64,000 nucleotides of DNA from Phragmites australis (taxonomy: Eukaryota; Streptophyta; Magnoliopsida; Poales; Poaceae): NCBI RefSeq assembly GCF_958298935.1, contig NC_084921.1, positions 4,908,001-4,972,000 on the forward strand, read 5' to 3'. Below are positions 11,760-23,395 of this stretch, piece by piece. The notes beneath the pieces were generated by a model. The model saw nothing but the letters and a program-made list of their open reading frames with translations. It was not told where the DNA came from and did no database searches. The number at the start of each line of letters is the position of its first letter. Within the stretch, counting starts at the first letter, position 1. Position numbers and translations under genes: made by a program.

Positions 11760-13262
11760 ATGTATGTACATCGATCGACTGATCGATGGTAGCGACTCAT
11801 AATCGCATATGATCGACACTAGGCTCCGATCCGCAGCGTTTATCTGTATGCGATATCTCAGTGAGTACTGGCGGCTGAATTTGGCCATAGAAAATAATTC
11901 TGCCGGGCCGTCTCCGATCTATCGCTCCCACCTCAACTTCGTTTCGTCGGGCTGACTAATTAACTGCGTGCTGCTTAATTTATGCGTACGTACGTTGAGG
12001 CTAATATATATAATTAAGCTCGATCCGTCTGATCAAGTACACTAGCAGTAGCTGAACATACCACCATGTGGTGATGGAGCACTTAGTCGGGCTCAGGCAG
12101 GGCCCACGCGTCCTGTTGTCGGTGCACTGCAAGTACGTACGCACACAGGAAAAACGACGTACAAAACCGCCTGCCTGCCCTGCACATATATGTTGGTGTA
12201 ACAGCAGCCACAGATACAGATCTATCTATCGATCGGGATCAGGTCATGCTACTTTAATTTTACCGTGCTTCGTGCTTGGAGGTACCGCGCGCTTAGAAAT
12301 TAATCAGCAAATTACGAATTCACTTTCACTTTTAGTTGGATATATCGATCAGATGTATAGTTTTGCGAAATTTAATTACTTTGTCGGTTAATCTGCTTGG
12401 TAATTAAAATGGAAATGACTAGCTTTTGGCGTGTAAGCAGGGGGTTGAGCATGCATATCTATGGTCCTAGCTAGCTAGTCGTACGTGCTCAATCAATATC
12501 GAAAGAGAGGAACGGACTCTTAGACCCATGACGATGCATGATGGAGCCATTTAGTGCTGTCCATCTTTACCGTGTTTAGTCTATCTCCGGTTATTATCTT
12601 AGATTTTTATCTTTAAAAACACTATTATATATTCCTTATCACTATTACAGTATTTCTTATTTTTTTCATCTCCAACAGCTACCTATTTTCTCCCGTCTAC
12701 AAGTTTTTTCTCCCTCCAGACAGTCTCTGTAAACAGTACTGCTACAGTATTGCTACAGTACTACCGCAGTGTTCCTCTCCCCGGCCACTACCACCTCTGT
12801 GAACAGTATTGCGTACTGCTACAGTACGCTGGATAAGTATCTGCTCGAGAAGGTTTCTGTGCTACAGCAATCCGGAAAACACTGTAGCACTGTATTTTCA
12901 GATTTGCAGGCTCTACTAGAGTTGACCTTATTGGGTTAGTCCAAAGCATATTACTATAGGTACGCTTCAGACATGATATGATATGATCTAGGTAGTGCTT
13001 GGGTTGACACATCAACATGGCCTGGTACAGCTTCCTTGCCTCTGCCTTTGCCCCTGCCCTAGCCACCCCTGTTTGCGTCACCCGACCATCCTCACCTTCG
13101 CCTCAGCCACTCCCGTCCTGCCGGTCAGCCGTCCAGTCGCCTTGTTGTCCCCGCCCCTGCCTCCACCTGGCCGGTCGCCCCCACCGTGCCGCTCGACCAC
13201 CCCTCCCTGCCCAACCGGCCCGTCGTGCCGTAACCGTGCCCAGGCCAGCTGCAGCGAAAAAT
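11760..13262. other. GLK2 upstream and intergenic sequence, no gene seen
   Basis: Past the promoter I see no gene. About 12540-12960 is AT-rich and repeats short CTACAGTA-like words, as in grass miniature elements, but I could not define ends. About 13017-13262 is C-rich and open in several frames at once. That pattern suggests base composition rather than coding. Confidence 0.5.
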
Positions 13263-13269
13263 GATCCTA

Positions 13270-14105
13270 TTTGGTCATGATTATGATTTTAGTGATTAAC
13301 AACAACATAGTTATTAGGACTAACATGTTTGTCAAGAATATATGTTAGTAGGTCTCATGGATGCAATACATTAAGAAGCTATTGCAGTCGGGACAAAGTT
13401 TAATTGAATTGGAGAAGTCCTAGGAGAATTGACCTAATCGAATAGTCCGGTGTAGTAGAGTTTGCACTCACCGTGACTTTATGCACAAAGGCCGATAGCC
13501 TCACCGGATAGTCTAGTGCTCTGTGTTGATTTCACCAGAGTATTTTTGAAAAAGTGGAGAAGGCTGAGGACCTCACCGGATAGTCCTGTGATATGCACTA
13601 GATAGCACTGGAGTATTTCTTGCATAGAAGAATGCAAGTATAGAAGATTAAATATCAACTCACCAGATGGTCTGGTGCTTGGTTTGTGCACACCGGAGTA
13701 TAACACCAGAGTATTTCTAGGCAACTGCAAGTGTTGAAGAATGAAGAATAACCCACTGGAAAGTCCGGTATTCTAAAGATAAATGCACCGAAGTATTTCT
13801 TACAGAGAAGAAATAGCGCGGTCTGGCTCAAGATAACTCACTGAAAGGTTCGATGATGGATTTGAAGGTACATCAGAGTGTCCGGTATTCAAAGAGGCTG
13901 TGAGTGAAATTCCAACGGCTAGTTCCTGAGTTTATACTTACCAGATGATCTAGTGTTAGTACAATTGTTTTCACTGGATCATCTGGTGTTAACAGTGGTA
14001 AAGTAGATACATTAGATAAACCTAGAGCACATTTAGATATAATTTGAGATAGATTTATCTTATAAATTTTTGGAGCTGAATAGTTTCTAAGTGTCCTAAT
14101 TCACC
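13270..14105 (+). repeat. Retroelement-derived stretch with degenerate CACCGGA..TCCGGTG palindromes
   Basis: Degenerate palindromes of the type caccggatagtcctgtg recur about every 50-90 bp (near 13441, 13499, 13571, 13661, 13750, 13935 and 13973). The stretch ends in cctaattcacccc, a phrase I associate with grass retroelement internal sequence. A related palindrome-rich stretch lies at 40.69-41.12 kb. No coding sequence is recognisable. Confidence 0.5.
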
Positions 14106-14106
14106 C

Positions 14107-14165
14107 CTGTCGGTGACAAAGGAATCAGGGGTCCTCGAGTCCCGAGATCAGGACCACAGAATGAC
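14107..14165 (+). repeat. Fragment of the 5' tip of a gypsy LTR
   Basis: About 58 bp starting tgtcggtgaca match the first bases of the gypsy LTR at 49513, including aggggtcc, gagtcccgag and cagaatg. Only the LTR tip is present. It is joined directly to CACTA-like coding sequence on the right and to palindrome-rich repeat on the left. Confidence 0.7.
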
Positions 14166-14168
14166 GCT

Positions 14169-15263
14169 ATGACTAAGAAGACAAAGGAAATATACTGTCC
14201 ATGTTCTGACTACAAGAAACAGAAATTGTGGGACAAATCAAGCATAATCAAATCACAGTTGATCTTGAGAGGTTTTGTTGAGGATTACAAATGTTGGTCC
14301 AATCACGGCGAACAACGTACTAGTGAACTAAACGAGGACATCGCTGCTAATCAAGTGGATGGTGATGACGAGGGAGCAGTGGAAGGCGACACTGATGATA
14401 TGATGGATGATGATACTGATTTTGATCTGGAGGAAATGCTGCGCAACGCAGAACCGCATGTTTTAAGGGATACGAGAGGTTTAGATAATTTCGAGGCGTT
14501 AAAGAAGGCATCGACGGAACTTTTGTATGAGGAATTGAAGGGCTGTGATAAGGAGTTTACGGTATTGCATTCGGTGCTTGAACTTCTAAGGTTGAAGGCC
14601 AGCAATGGATGGTCAGACAAGAGTTTCTCGGATCTGTTGAGTCTCTTGGCAAACATGCTTTCGAAGCCTAACTCCTTGTCCACCACCACTTATCAGGCGG
14701 AGAAGCTTATCTGCCCATTGTCATTGGATGTGCAAAAAATACACGCTTGTCCGAACCACTGTATCCTCTATCGTAAAGAGTACAAAGCCTTGGATAGATG
14801 TCCAGTGTGCAATGCGAGTCAGTACAAGAGGAATGATGATTGTGAGGACGAAGATATTTTCGCCAACGCGAAGAAGAAGAAGAGTAATGCTGGTCGTGAC
14901 GAAGAAGACACTTCTTCCAACGCGGAGAAGAAGAGAAGAAGTCCTGCGATGGTGATGTGGTACCTAACAGTGATCTCCCGCTTGCAGTCACAAAAACGGA
15001 GCCGAACCTATTCTTGCTCTGCAAGGGGCTTAATGGTGTACTTAAGACGCTCAAAATGCTCCTGCAGTGCGTCCTATAGTGCCTTAGAACTGGTCATTGC
15101 CATGTACTCATCCTTCAAAGTGGAGAGAGATGGTGACGGAGAAAATAAAGTGCTTGATCATTCTCATTCTTTGTGGGAACCATTGCACTACTTATTTCTA
15201 GACCAATGGCAGTATGAAGCTTTTATTGCTCCTAGTATAATCCAACATCCAATGCACAAGTGA
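14169..15263 (+). pseudogene. CACTA (En/Spm) transposase fragment, TNP2-like N-terminal part
   Basis: The open frame of 364 codons resembles the N-terminal part of plant CACTA TNP2-type transposases. Recognisable pieces are YCPCSDYKKQKLW near the start, RGFVEDYKCWSNHGE (about residues 35-50), NGWSDKSFSDLLSLLANML (about 146-164) and the zinc-ribbon-like KIHACPNHCILYRKEY followed by CPVC (about 195-220). After about residue 265 the sequence leaves the family, where the catalytic domain should follow, so it is C-terminally truncated and probably chimeric. No CACTA termini were found on either side. The start is arbitrary because the left neighbour is a gypsy LTR tip. Confidence 0.75.
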
Positions 15264-16733
15264 GATAGTTACGGCCATCTGCCCTTAGCTCAACGAAGTC
15301 CTTGTTCGTGATGCCAACCATTTACATATTCAAATGACGCAAGTATTACTGCTAGTAAAGTTGCATCGTGTTGCTAATTAGGATTACTACAAATTTTTCG
15401 ATATTTTCTATGCTATTATATGAATATTACTAAATTTAAACGCATACCAGGCAATTTAAACAATAACATAGAAATAAATACCGCATAATTGCTGATAATA
15501 GATGCAAAATTCAAATTCTAGGGGTACTTTCATGCAGGAAAAAGTATTTTCAGGTTTTTCTGCAAAGTCCATGGGTTTATACGCAAAATTCCAAGATTTG
15601 TATAATTTTCAAAAACCACAAGGTTTAATTTGCAAAATTTCTGTATACCTTTTTTCTATTTTGGCCCACTACTATTCTTTCTAGCCGGCCCATGTGGCTT
15701 CTCTCTTTATTTCCACCAGTTTTCTTCCTTTAACGAGCCTAATTTCCACTAATGGGCTACCGACCCATTTAGCCCAATCTACCCGGGGTTTGGGTTTCCA
15801 CCCGCCCCTGTTCCCTTTCAGTGGTGGTGGCAGTGGGGCAAACCCAAGCTGGCAGCGGACGCACATGGGTGGGGCAAGGCATGGTGCGCATGGACTATGG
15901 CGTGCTGCAGATTGCCGGCCAGTAGGGCCTCTGCTCTTCCTCTACGCGGGCAGCAACTCAGGGTGTGGCCCTGCAGGGCCAAGACAACATAACAACAAGG
16001 GCGATGGGTAGCAGTAGTAGTAGTGCGGCACGTGGCCAAGGAGCACGACAGCATGACTACGTGATCGATGCATTATGGCATGGTGTTGTCATGCATGCAT
16101 TCAGTGCTTGCGTGATTCGGTGCATGCTTGGCCGATAAGGCCTCTGGCCAGCAGGGCGGCAGCCAACAGATAGTGCAGCGCTTGCGTGTTCTGTTGCAGG
16201 AGTTGGTGGCCGGTGCGTTACGTGTAGGCCAGCAAGATGGGTAGCGCAGGCAGCAGGGCGGTGCCTTCAGGTGCGACAGCGTGCGCACGGTAAAGGCTAG
16301 GCGGGGTATGTGGCAGCTGCCGATAGGGTAGCAGCACGACCCTCAACCGATCTTCCTCTCTGCTCCATAGGCGACAGAAGGAACGACAGGGCCTCCAGCC
16401 CATGCGGCAACGCAACAGGGCCTCCGGCAGCGCACTCAATAGCAGGGCAACGTGACAATGATGGCAACAAGCAGGAGCTTCGGCAGGGCTCACAGCGATG
16501 TGCCGTGCAAGGGCTATGACGGCACACTGTGTAGAGGCGCTGGCAGTGATTCTTTCAATTTAGATCTACTGTGATCGTATCTTACAATTCTTACGAACAG
16601 ATTCATGCCACGTAGGGCATATAGGCTAGACCATGACCTGCCTACTTGACGACGATGTCGATGCAATACAGATCGATCGCAAGCAGATTCGTTCCGCTAG
16701 CTTGGTCTCCAGTAAAGCTTCGTGCTGATAACG
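15264..16733. other. Intergenic, no gene seen; right part may be retroelement leader
   Basis: The left 400 bases are AT-rich and featureless. About 15680-16530 is GC-rich with open frames on both strands at once and no family resemblance. The part next to 16733 contains cgtgctgataacg, which on the minus strand looks like a copia-type primer binding site just after the LTR at 16734-16957. It may therefore be the leader of an antisense element. Confidence 0.4.
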
Positions 16734-16957
16734 TGTTGAGAAGTCGCTGTTACCGGGTGTAGTCCAACGATCTCTCGAATAATTACAAAGGATACACAAT
16801 ATAGGAGAAAAACTGTTTATTCTTTATTCATCTGTATTCTACAACGAGAGGTTATGCCCTGTATATATAGTGCCAAAATTTCTAAAAGATATAATCAAAT
16901 CTTTCAAAAGATCGAGATGGATCCACATTCGATTGTAAAACTCTAGGTTTTTTAACA
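16734..16957 (-). repeat. Short copia-like LTR, antisense
   Basis: The 224-bp stretch begins tgttgag and ends ttaaca, so it has TG..CA ends on either strand. On the minus strand a purine-rich AAGGGAGGTTAT precedes it and a putative primer binding site CGTTATCAGCACG follows it. No partner LTR was found nearby and there is no flanking direct repeat. The gagaaaaactgtttattc and tgtatatata content fits an LTR with promoter and polyadenylation signals. Confidence 0.5.
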
Positions 16958-18540
16958 ATAACCTCCCTTGATCACCTCGCGTGGACGTACAAGAGTGCTC
17001 ACCGCTTTGTGGTTCAGACCAAACTATACTATTTCAAAAGGAAAATTGTGTAAGGTTTCTAGAAATTAATTTCTAGGTTTCATTTGAAACTCAAAAAATC
17101 TATCAGGAGAAAATGATTAATTTGCTAGCTAGCAGCAAGATGCATACACTAGGAAAAATGCTCCCCTTCTTTGGTTGGACTAGTGCTGGATTTCGACCTA
17201 GGTACTGCAATCCTTGAGCGCACAATTTGATCATCTCTCGCCAACGTTCCATCCATTCTTTCCACCAACCGAACCAGCTAGCTAGATCTAATACCAACAT
17301 AACCAAGGAGGATTCCTCGACGGAAAGGGCGAGAGAATCACCCCGTGTTTGGGGAAGTCTACTCTGAATTAACCTGTTCACTACATACTATTTGTGTTGT
17401 GTTTAAGCTCTATATCTTGCCACGTGCTCTCCTCTTTTAACATACAATGATTTTATATATGTTATCTATTCTATACATCTTGTTCGTCGAAGTAGACAAT
17501 GCATGGCGGTGTCTGGTGAGACGAGTGTACGTACGTAGTTGCTATATATGCTAGGTGATACTATGCATCTTTCTGATTAGCTTGTCTATCCCACACAAGT
17601 CTGGACCTTGTCAATACTGTATCCTAACCGTGGAGGAATCGAAGCCTCTCAGGGCCCTGCTACTGTAGCAGTGGGTCCTGAGTACGTATGGTACCTACAC
17701 GTATATATATATGTATATATACGTATACATATATACCTGTAGGTATATATGTACATATATATGTATAAGTATATATGTATATGTGTATATATATACGTAT
17801 ATATATACATATGTAATTTTCTTTTTTTCAAAAATTCTAGAAAAATATCGAAATAAATATTAGTTACATTAATAAATCAGTTGAAAAAAATCTAAAATGC
17901 AAAGAAAAATATCTAAAACTAAAAAAAATATGAAACAAATTTTTTTGGTTAATATTACTTTCACCTACATGTTAAAACTATGTACATGTATAAAAGTACT
18001 ATTGTTTTCTCTATTATTAATTTAATGTGTTTAACATTAATAATTTTATAAATAAATATTAAAATATACAAAATTTGTGAACTTAATTTTTTAGTTTTTT
18101 TTATCATACTTTACGTAGCAAAATAAAAATAGACGTGACGCGCCAATCAGACTAGTTGCTCTGAACCGGCAGCTAGCTCGCTCGGTCGCTGCCTCGATCG
18201 TACAACAAATTAATTAATAATATACACATGTCATGAGAAAATTAATGTTGTGGCGAAAACACCAACGGGTCGATCATGGATGGAGCTAGCAGTCGCAAGG
18301 ACGAAAATCATCGCGCACATGGCCCAATGCAACATGATTATCGCCAGTTTGTGGATCATCGATGGTGTCATTTTCCTTTCCTTTGGCTCTCTGTGGTCTT
18401 AGAATCTTTGGTTCATGTGCCCTGACTTTTTGAAGGAATTGTTGAAGCAAGACGAGTGCGATCTATCTAGACGAGCAAATGGCTCCACGCACGCATTTTC
18501 CGGTAAATATTGCTTCGAGAAATTTATTTATTTAAAATTT
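16958..18540. other. Intergenic, no gene seen
   Basis: AT-rich intergenic DNA. A weak minus-strand open frame at 17103-17381 matches nothing I recognise. The 17.8-18.1 kb part is low-complexity A/T. Confidence 0.5.
17695..17815. repeat. TA/TAC-rich microsatellite
   Basis: An alternating purine-pyrimidine tract made of gtatata, tacgtata and acatata words runs for about 120 bp. It is self-complementary and could extrude as a hairpin. It explains the Tyr/Ile repeat open frame seen on the minus strand. Confidence 0.9.
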
Positions 18541-18903
18541 TAATTAAAAAAATATAAAAATAAAAAAGCTCGGAATGAGCCTGGGGCTGCAAAATAAGTG
18601 GGCCTTTTTGCAGCCCCCCACTTTTTGCAGCCCGGTAGGAAACACGCAGCGGGGATCTGGAGCCCACGTCCGACACGTATCGGATACCTGCTTCTGGAAC
18701 CTTCGACTGCCCGACTCTTCTCCCAAGCCACCCGCGCGGCGCAAGGCGACCACCGGCGACCGACCTCGACGCGAGTGGGCTGGGGCACAAAAGCCGGCAA
18801 GATTCGAGAGGCCGGCGGAACCAAGCGGAAGTCCTTCGATTCGTCGTCTTCGTCCGCGCGGGCCAACAGCCGGCGCAGGGAGGCGCCTCTGCCGCCCAGG
18901 GAG

Positions 18904-21900
18904 ATGGGGGTCGACTACTACAAGGTTCTCGCCGTCGACCGCGGCGCCACCGACGACGACCTCAAGAAGGCCTACCGCAAGCTCGCCATGCGCTGGCACC
19001 CCGACAAGAACCCCACTAACAAGAAGGAGGCGGAGGCCAAGTTCAAGCAGATCTCCGAGGCCTACGATGTTGTCCCTCCCTCTCTCTCTCTCTCTCTCTA
19101 CCTTTTTTTTTCCTAGCCTCCTTACTCTTGCAACGATAACTGTTTGATCCCAATATGGCTTCTTGCTTCATTGTCCCTCTAGTTTATGATGGCGAAAATC
19201 GTGAGTAGTTGCCTGTTCTCTCGATAGTTACGAAGTAATTCGACACTGCCAATGGAAAATCCTGTAAAAAAAATCACCTTTCCACCTTTTGATCCATCCT
19301 TGGGTACCTGTGTTTGCCATCATACTTCATATCGGCTTATTATCCTGGCCTTGGACCATGTTAATGCTTGAATCTGGCTGTTTCGATTGCGTACTTGTTA
19401 CTGTAGGTTTTTTTTTGTCGATCTGGCGCTTGTTTTAACTTTCATGGGTAAATGGAATAGAGAAGAACCTGCATTGCCAGGCCTTGGAGAGTTCCTCCTT
19501 ACTTTCGATCACGTGTTTTGTAGAATTATTATGATGGTGTACATTGTGAGAGTGATTCTTTAGCCCTTTTTAAAGGTGGTGATATGAAATTAATGATACC
19601 CAGGACGTAGGAACAATTGTTGCAACTTCACTAGGGATATTCTTTTCATCCAAACATTACCTTAGCGCTTTGAGGCCTTGATAATCCGCACAGTTGGCTT
19701 GTAAATTTCACTCTATGTCTTGCATTTTCTGGTAGTGCAATCCAAAGGCATTTGTTTTTCTCAATCAGTTCTTGCAGCTGTTGAACAAGTTCGACTTCCA
19801 GGCTTTATATAAATATACACATTAATGCTATGTGTTACCTCTCAGGTCCTTAGCGATCCCCAGAAACGCACAATCTATGATCAGCTAGGGGAAGAAGGGC
19901 TCAAGGGGCAACCGCCCCCAGGAGCAGGAGGTCCTGGTGCATCTTCCTTCTACCCTGGTGGGGCCCACTCCACCTCATTCCATTTTAATCCGAGGAGCGC
20001 CGATGATATTTTTGCCGAGTTCTTTGGATTCTCTGGCATGGGAGGCATGCGGGGGGAACCAGGATTCCAGAGGTCTACGTTTGGCAATGAGTTCTTCGCT
20101 TCACGCTTTGGCGGTGTCGGTTCTGCCAGTTCTGTCAATATGCAGCGACCATTACACAAGCCACATCCCATTGAGAATCGGCTTCCAGTTAGCCTTTCAG
20201 ATCTGTACAAGGGTGTAACAAAAAAGATGAAAATCTCAAGAGAGACTATAGATGCCAGTGGGTAAGCTCCTATATGGGACTCTTTCATAGTGTACTAGAC
20301 TATTTACTCATTTATGCCATATCCAACTACACTGCTGTTGCAATAAGATGGCTTGGTTGCTATTGAACTACTAAAAGTGACACATTAATTTGACATAGAC
20401 AGAATCATCAACTAATCAACTGTTGTTATTTTGGAAAGGTGGTAAGTTATCTTTCGTGGAAGGTAAGTTCTTTTCTATTGTAGGTATGATGCATTTTCTT
20501 GGTTTGAACACTTTGGCTCTATGACAGAGTTGAGACCTAATATAGAGCCCGAATTATTGGTGTTGCAGCACTGTCACAATATCCATTGTGAGTGATGAAA
20601 TATATAGCAGCCCCTCCATTGTATTGATTGTCTTATTTCCTTGCCAAGCATAATCGATCACTCCCTGTATCGTTTACTCTCTCTGATCAATCGTTTGCTG
20701 CTAAGTTGTATATAAATTGAGCTGAACATTCTTCCTTTTTTTTATTTCATTGATATATTAACAAAACTGATCCTGTCGATGCCTGCAAGTGGTAATGAAT
20801 ACGATAGTATAAACATACCCATACCTGGTGAATTAAGCCAGTGGAGACTAAATTCAAGACTTCTTTACGGACTACTTTCCATCTTGGCTTGTGCTATTGC
20901 ATAAATGACTGCTGCACAACCAGTGATATTGATAGGCAACGGAAATATTTCTTTTCTGTTTCTGCGACAGTTAATGCCAATCTGCAAGAGCAATCGTATA
21001 GCCAGCAAACTGTTACGACTGTTTCTGACCTATAGCATTGCCGACGTTTTACTAAATGATTTGCCATTCCATCTTTCTTTTCAATGATACCCTACGTTTT
21101 CATGTTTCCCTTTTAATACCTCATAATAGTCTTATCAGTCTGGTCACTGCTACTACGTGAACTGGTAAAAGTATTCTGAGTAGAAGCTCCTTTTGCTAGG
21201 TGTTAAAGAAATCACACAGCCTCAGACTTCTGCTTTTTATAGTCTTTTGTTTATTTTTCCGAAACAAATCTGCGACAAGTGATACTCTTGTTAATAATTG
21301 CTTATGCATCGCTCTAGCTGAAGACAAAAAGGTCATTATTGAATTTAAACTTTTCTAACTTAACTAGTGCCTCCGTGGGGGAAGCAAGGAAATGCTAGTT
21401 TAGATTTATGTGCTTATCAATTTCATGCAATAGTATTGCTATTACTGGGAAGTTTTGTATTCTCTGATTATTTGGCAACATTTTATAATGGAAAATATTC
21501 TTTATAGCTATTGACAAAAGCACAGAAAAACACGAAAGAATATATTTCTAATTTGCTGCTCATGGTGGTATTATTAGCCTCCCAGGGCTTGCTAGTTGCT
21601 GGTGTTTCCTCCTTCCATTGTTGATGACACTTTATGTTTTTCTGTTTTTTAGAGGGTGCTAATCCTACTTATGTATATGAGAAAGTGCCTTTCAGTTTTG
21701 ATGCATATGCTTCTTCCATGAAAGTTATTTTGCTTAGGATCCTCATATGTACCCTAATGAAATGAGAACCTTTTTTTTTTGGTAACTTTGTATTCTTTAC
21801 CTGGATGCTAATCATACTATTCTTAACAGGAGAGTCTCACAGGTGGAGGAAATTTTGACGATAGATGTAAAGCCTGGTTGGAAGAAGGGGACAAAGATAA

Positions 21901-22268
21901 CTTTTCCTGAAAAGGGAAATGAAGCTCCAAATATGACAGCTGCTGATATTGTTTTCATTATTGAAGAGAAGCCTCATGATGTTTTCACTAGGGAGGGGAA
22001 TGATCTTGTCATGACAGAGAAAATCTCTTTGGCTGAAGCGCTGACCGGATATACTGTGCGGGTCACTACGCTTGATGGGCGGAGTCTGTTGTTACCCATT
22101 AACTCGGTAATCCATCCCAGCTATGAAGAGGTGGTCCCTGGAGAGGGCATGCCAATACCTAAGGACCCCACTAAGAAGGGAAATCTGCGGATTAAATTCA
22201 ACATCAAGTTCCCTTCCAGGCTGACTTCTGATCAAAAAGCTGGGATCAAAAGGCTATTGGGTTCTTAG
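18904..22268 (+). CDS. DnaJ/Hsp40 co-chaperone, class II (DNAJB type)
   Basis: The gene encodes a 339-residue J-protein that stimulates Hsp70 ATPase and binds unfolded clients. Three exons join in frame: 18904-19068, 19846-20261 and 21830-22268. The J domain fills about residues 1-70, beginning [19 protein letters not shown], with the essential HPD at 32-34. A Gly/Phe-rich linker follows (about 78-130). The C-terminal client-binding domains (about 165-339) contain [19 protein letters not shown] and end IKRLLGS. There is no cysteine-rich zinc-finger region, which makes it class II. No signal or transit peptide is present from this start, so it is probably cytosolic or nuclear. The frame stays open upstream to 18598. 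Conservation of MGVDYY favours 18904. The first intron has a weak donor (GTTGTC). It is convergent with TPT. Confidence 0.94.
20262..21829 (+). other. Intron 2 of the DnaJ gene
   Basis: This 1,568-bp intron runs from donor GTAAGC to acceptor TTAACAG. It is AT-rich and holds no open frame or element that I can support. Confidence 0.85.
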
Positions 22269-23395
22269 GCCTGGTTCAGTGACATTTTATAATGAAAGTT
22301 ATTGTGAATATTGCCAGTAATTGGCTAGGTAGATTTCTGTTAGTCTGGGGAAGCAAAATACAAGAAGTGAGAGAAAAGAGCAGATGTTAATTCTATAACA
22401 TATCTGTAACAGTATGTTTATTGTGTGTTAATTTTATTCCATGGTTTACTGAAGGTTTTTCACAGGTAATTGGTTGAATGTTGAATGAATATAATTCTTC
22501 AGGCTACCAATTGATCGTTCTGTACTGGCAAGAGTTGCATGTTTCGCACTGGCACTAGTTTTTGCTGAAACTTTTGATCATTCTTGGGACTATTTTGAGT
22601 TTCTGTAGATGACCATGTGTAGAAATATTTGCGCTGAAGGCATGATATACATTCGCGGATGTGCGCTGTCAAGCTAGTATGCCGCTGAAACTTGGCCGAA
22701 CTTTTCCGCGCTCCTAACAATTCTACCCTCGGGCAAGATTTTATTGATGTGTATGTTTTAGCAGAATCTGCATTTGAAATAGATGTAGTCCTATCGGCAT
22801 CAGAGTGATATAAAGAAAAAATTGTATCAACGTACCTGCTTCAAAATTACACTCATAGAGCACTTGTTCTAGTGACATGGTAATTTTTAATTTATGTGCC
22901 CTGTGAACCGATCAGAGGCCTATTGGTTGAAATGGTGAATGTGAGTGAATATCCACCGTTTTTTTCTTTTATTTTCAACCCAAAATTTTTAAAAATAAAA
23001 ACTACATTCAAATTTTTCAGGCAGTTTTAACAGGCAATTACAGCCGGTCTACCAGGTAACATATTTATTTAAGAACCCAAATTCGTATCCATTACAGCAC
23101 CACAAGAAGGATACAAGGAGAAACAGAATACTCGGTTATCACATACAAAACGAAAAGCCTTTTTCAAGTATGAGCGTTTATTTTTACACATTGAAGCTCT
23201 CTTGACGATCATCTGATGGTAAGCAATCTTACCATCTGCAACGTGCTGTTCAACACCAAATTGGAACAATTGACCAAATAACTCAAAATAAAAATAAAAC
23301 AAGGCAGAGAAGATGTCATTATTGTCAAAGATGTTCTCCGAGGAAGTACAACTCAAGCACATAGCCACCTGACCATATTCACAGCAGTCACCTCA
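22269..23395. other. Convergent 3' flanks of DnaJ gene and TPT
   Basis: About 1.1 kb separates the two stop codons. The sequence is AT-rich, consistent with two 3' UTRs and spacer. No gene or repeat was recognised. Confidence 0.6.

Noticed and set aside
13017..13280. Overlapping proline-rich open frames
   Set aside because: Several frames are open at once because of C-rich sequence; there is no splice or family support.
17649..17831. Minus-strand Tyr/Ile repeat protein
   Set aside because: It is translation of the TA-rich microsatellite.
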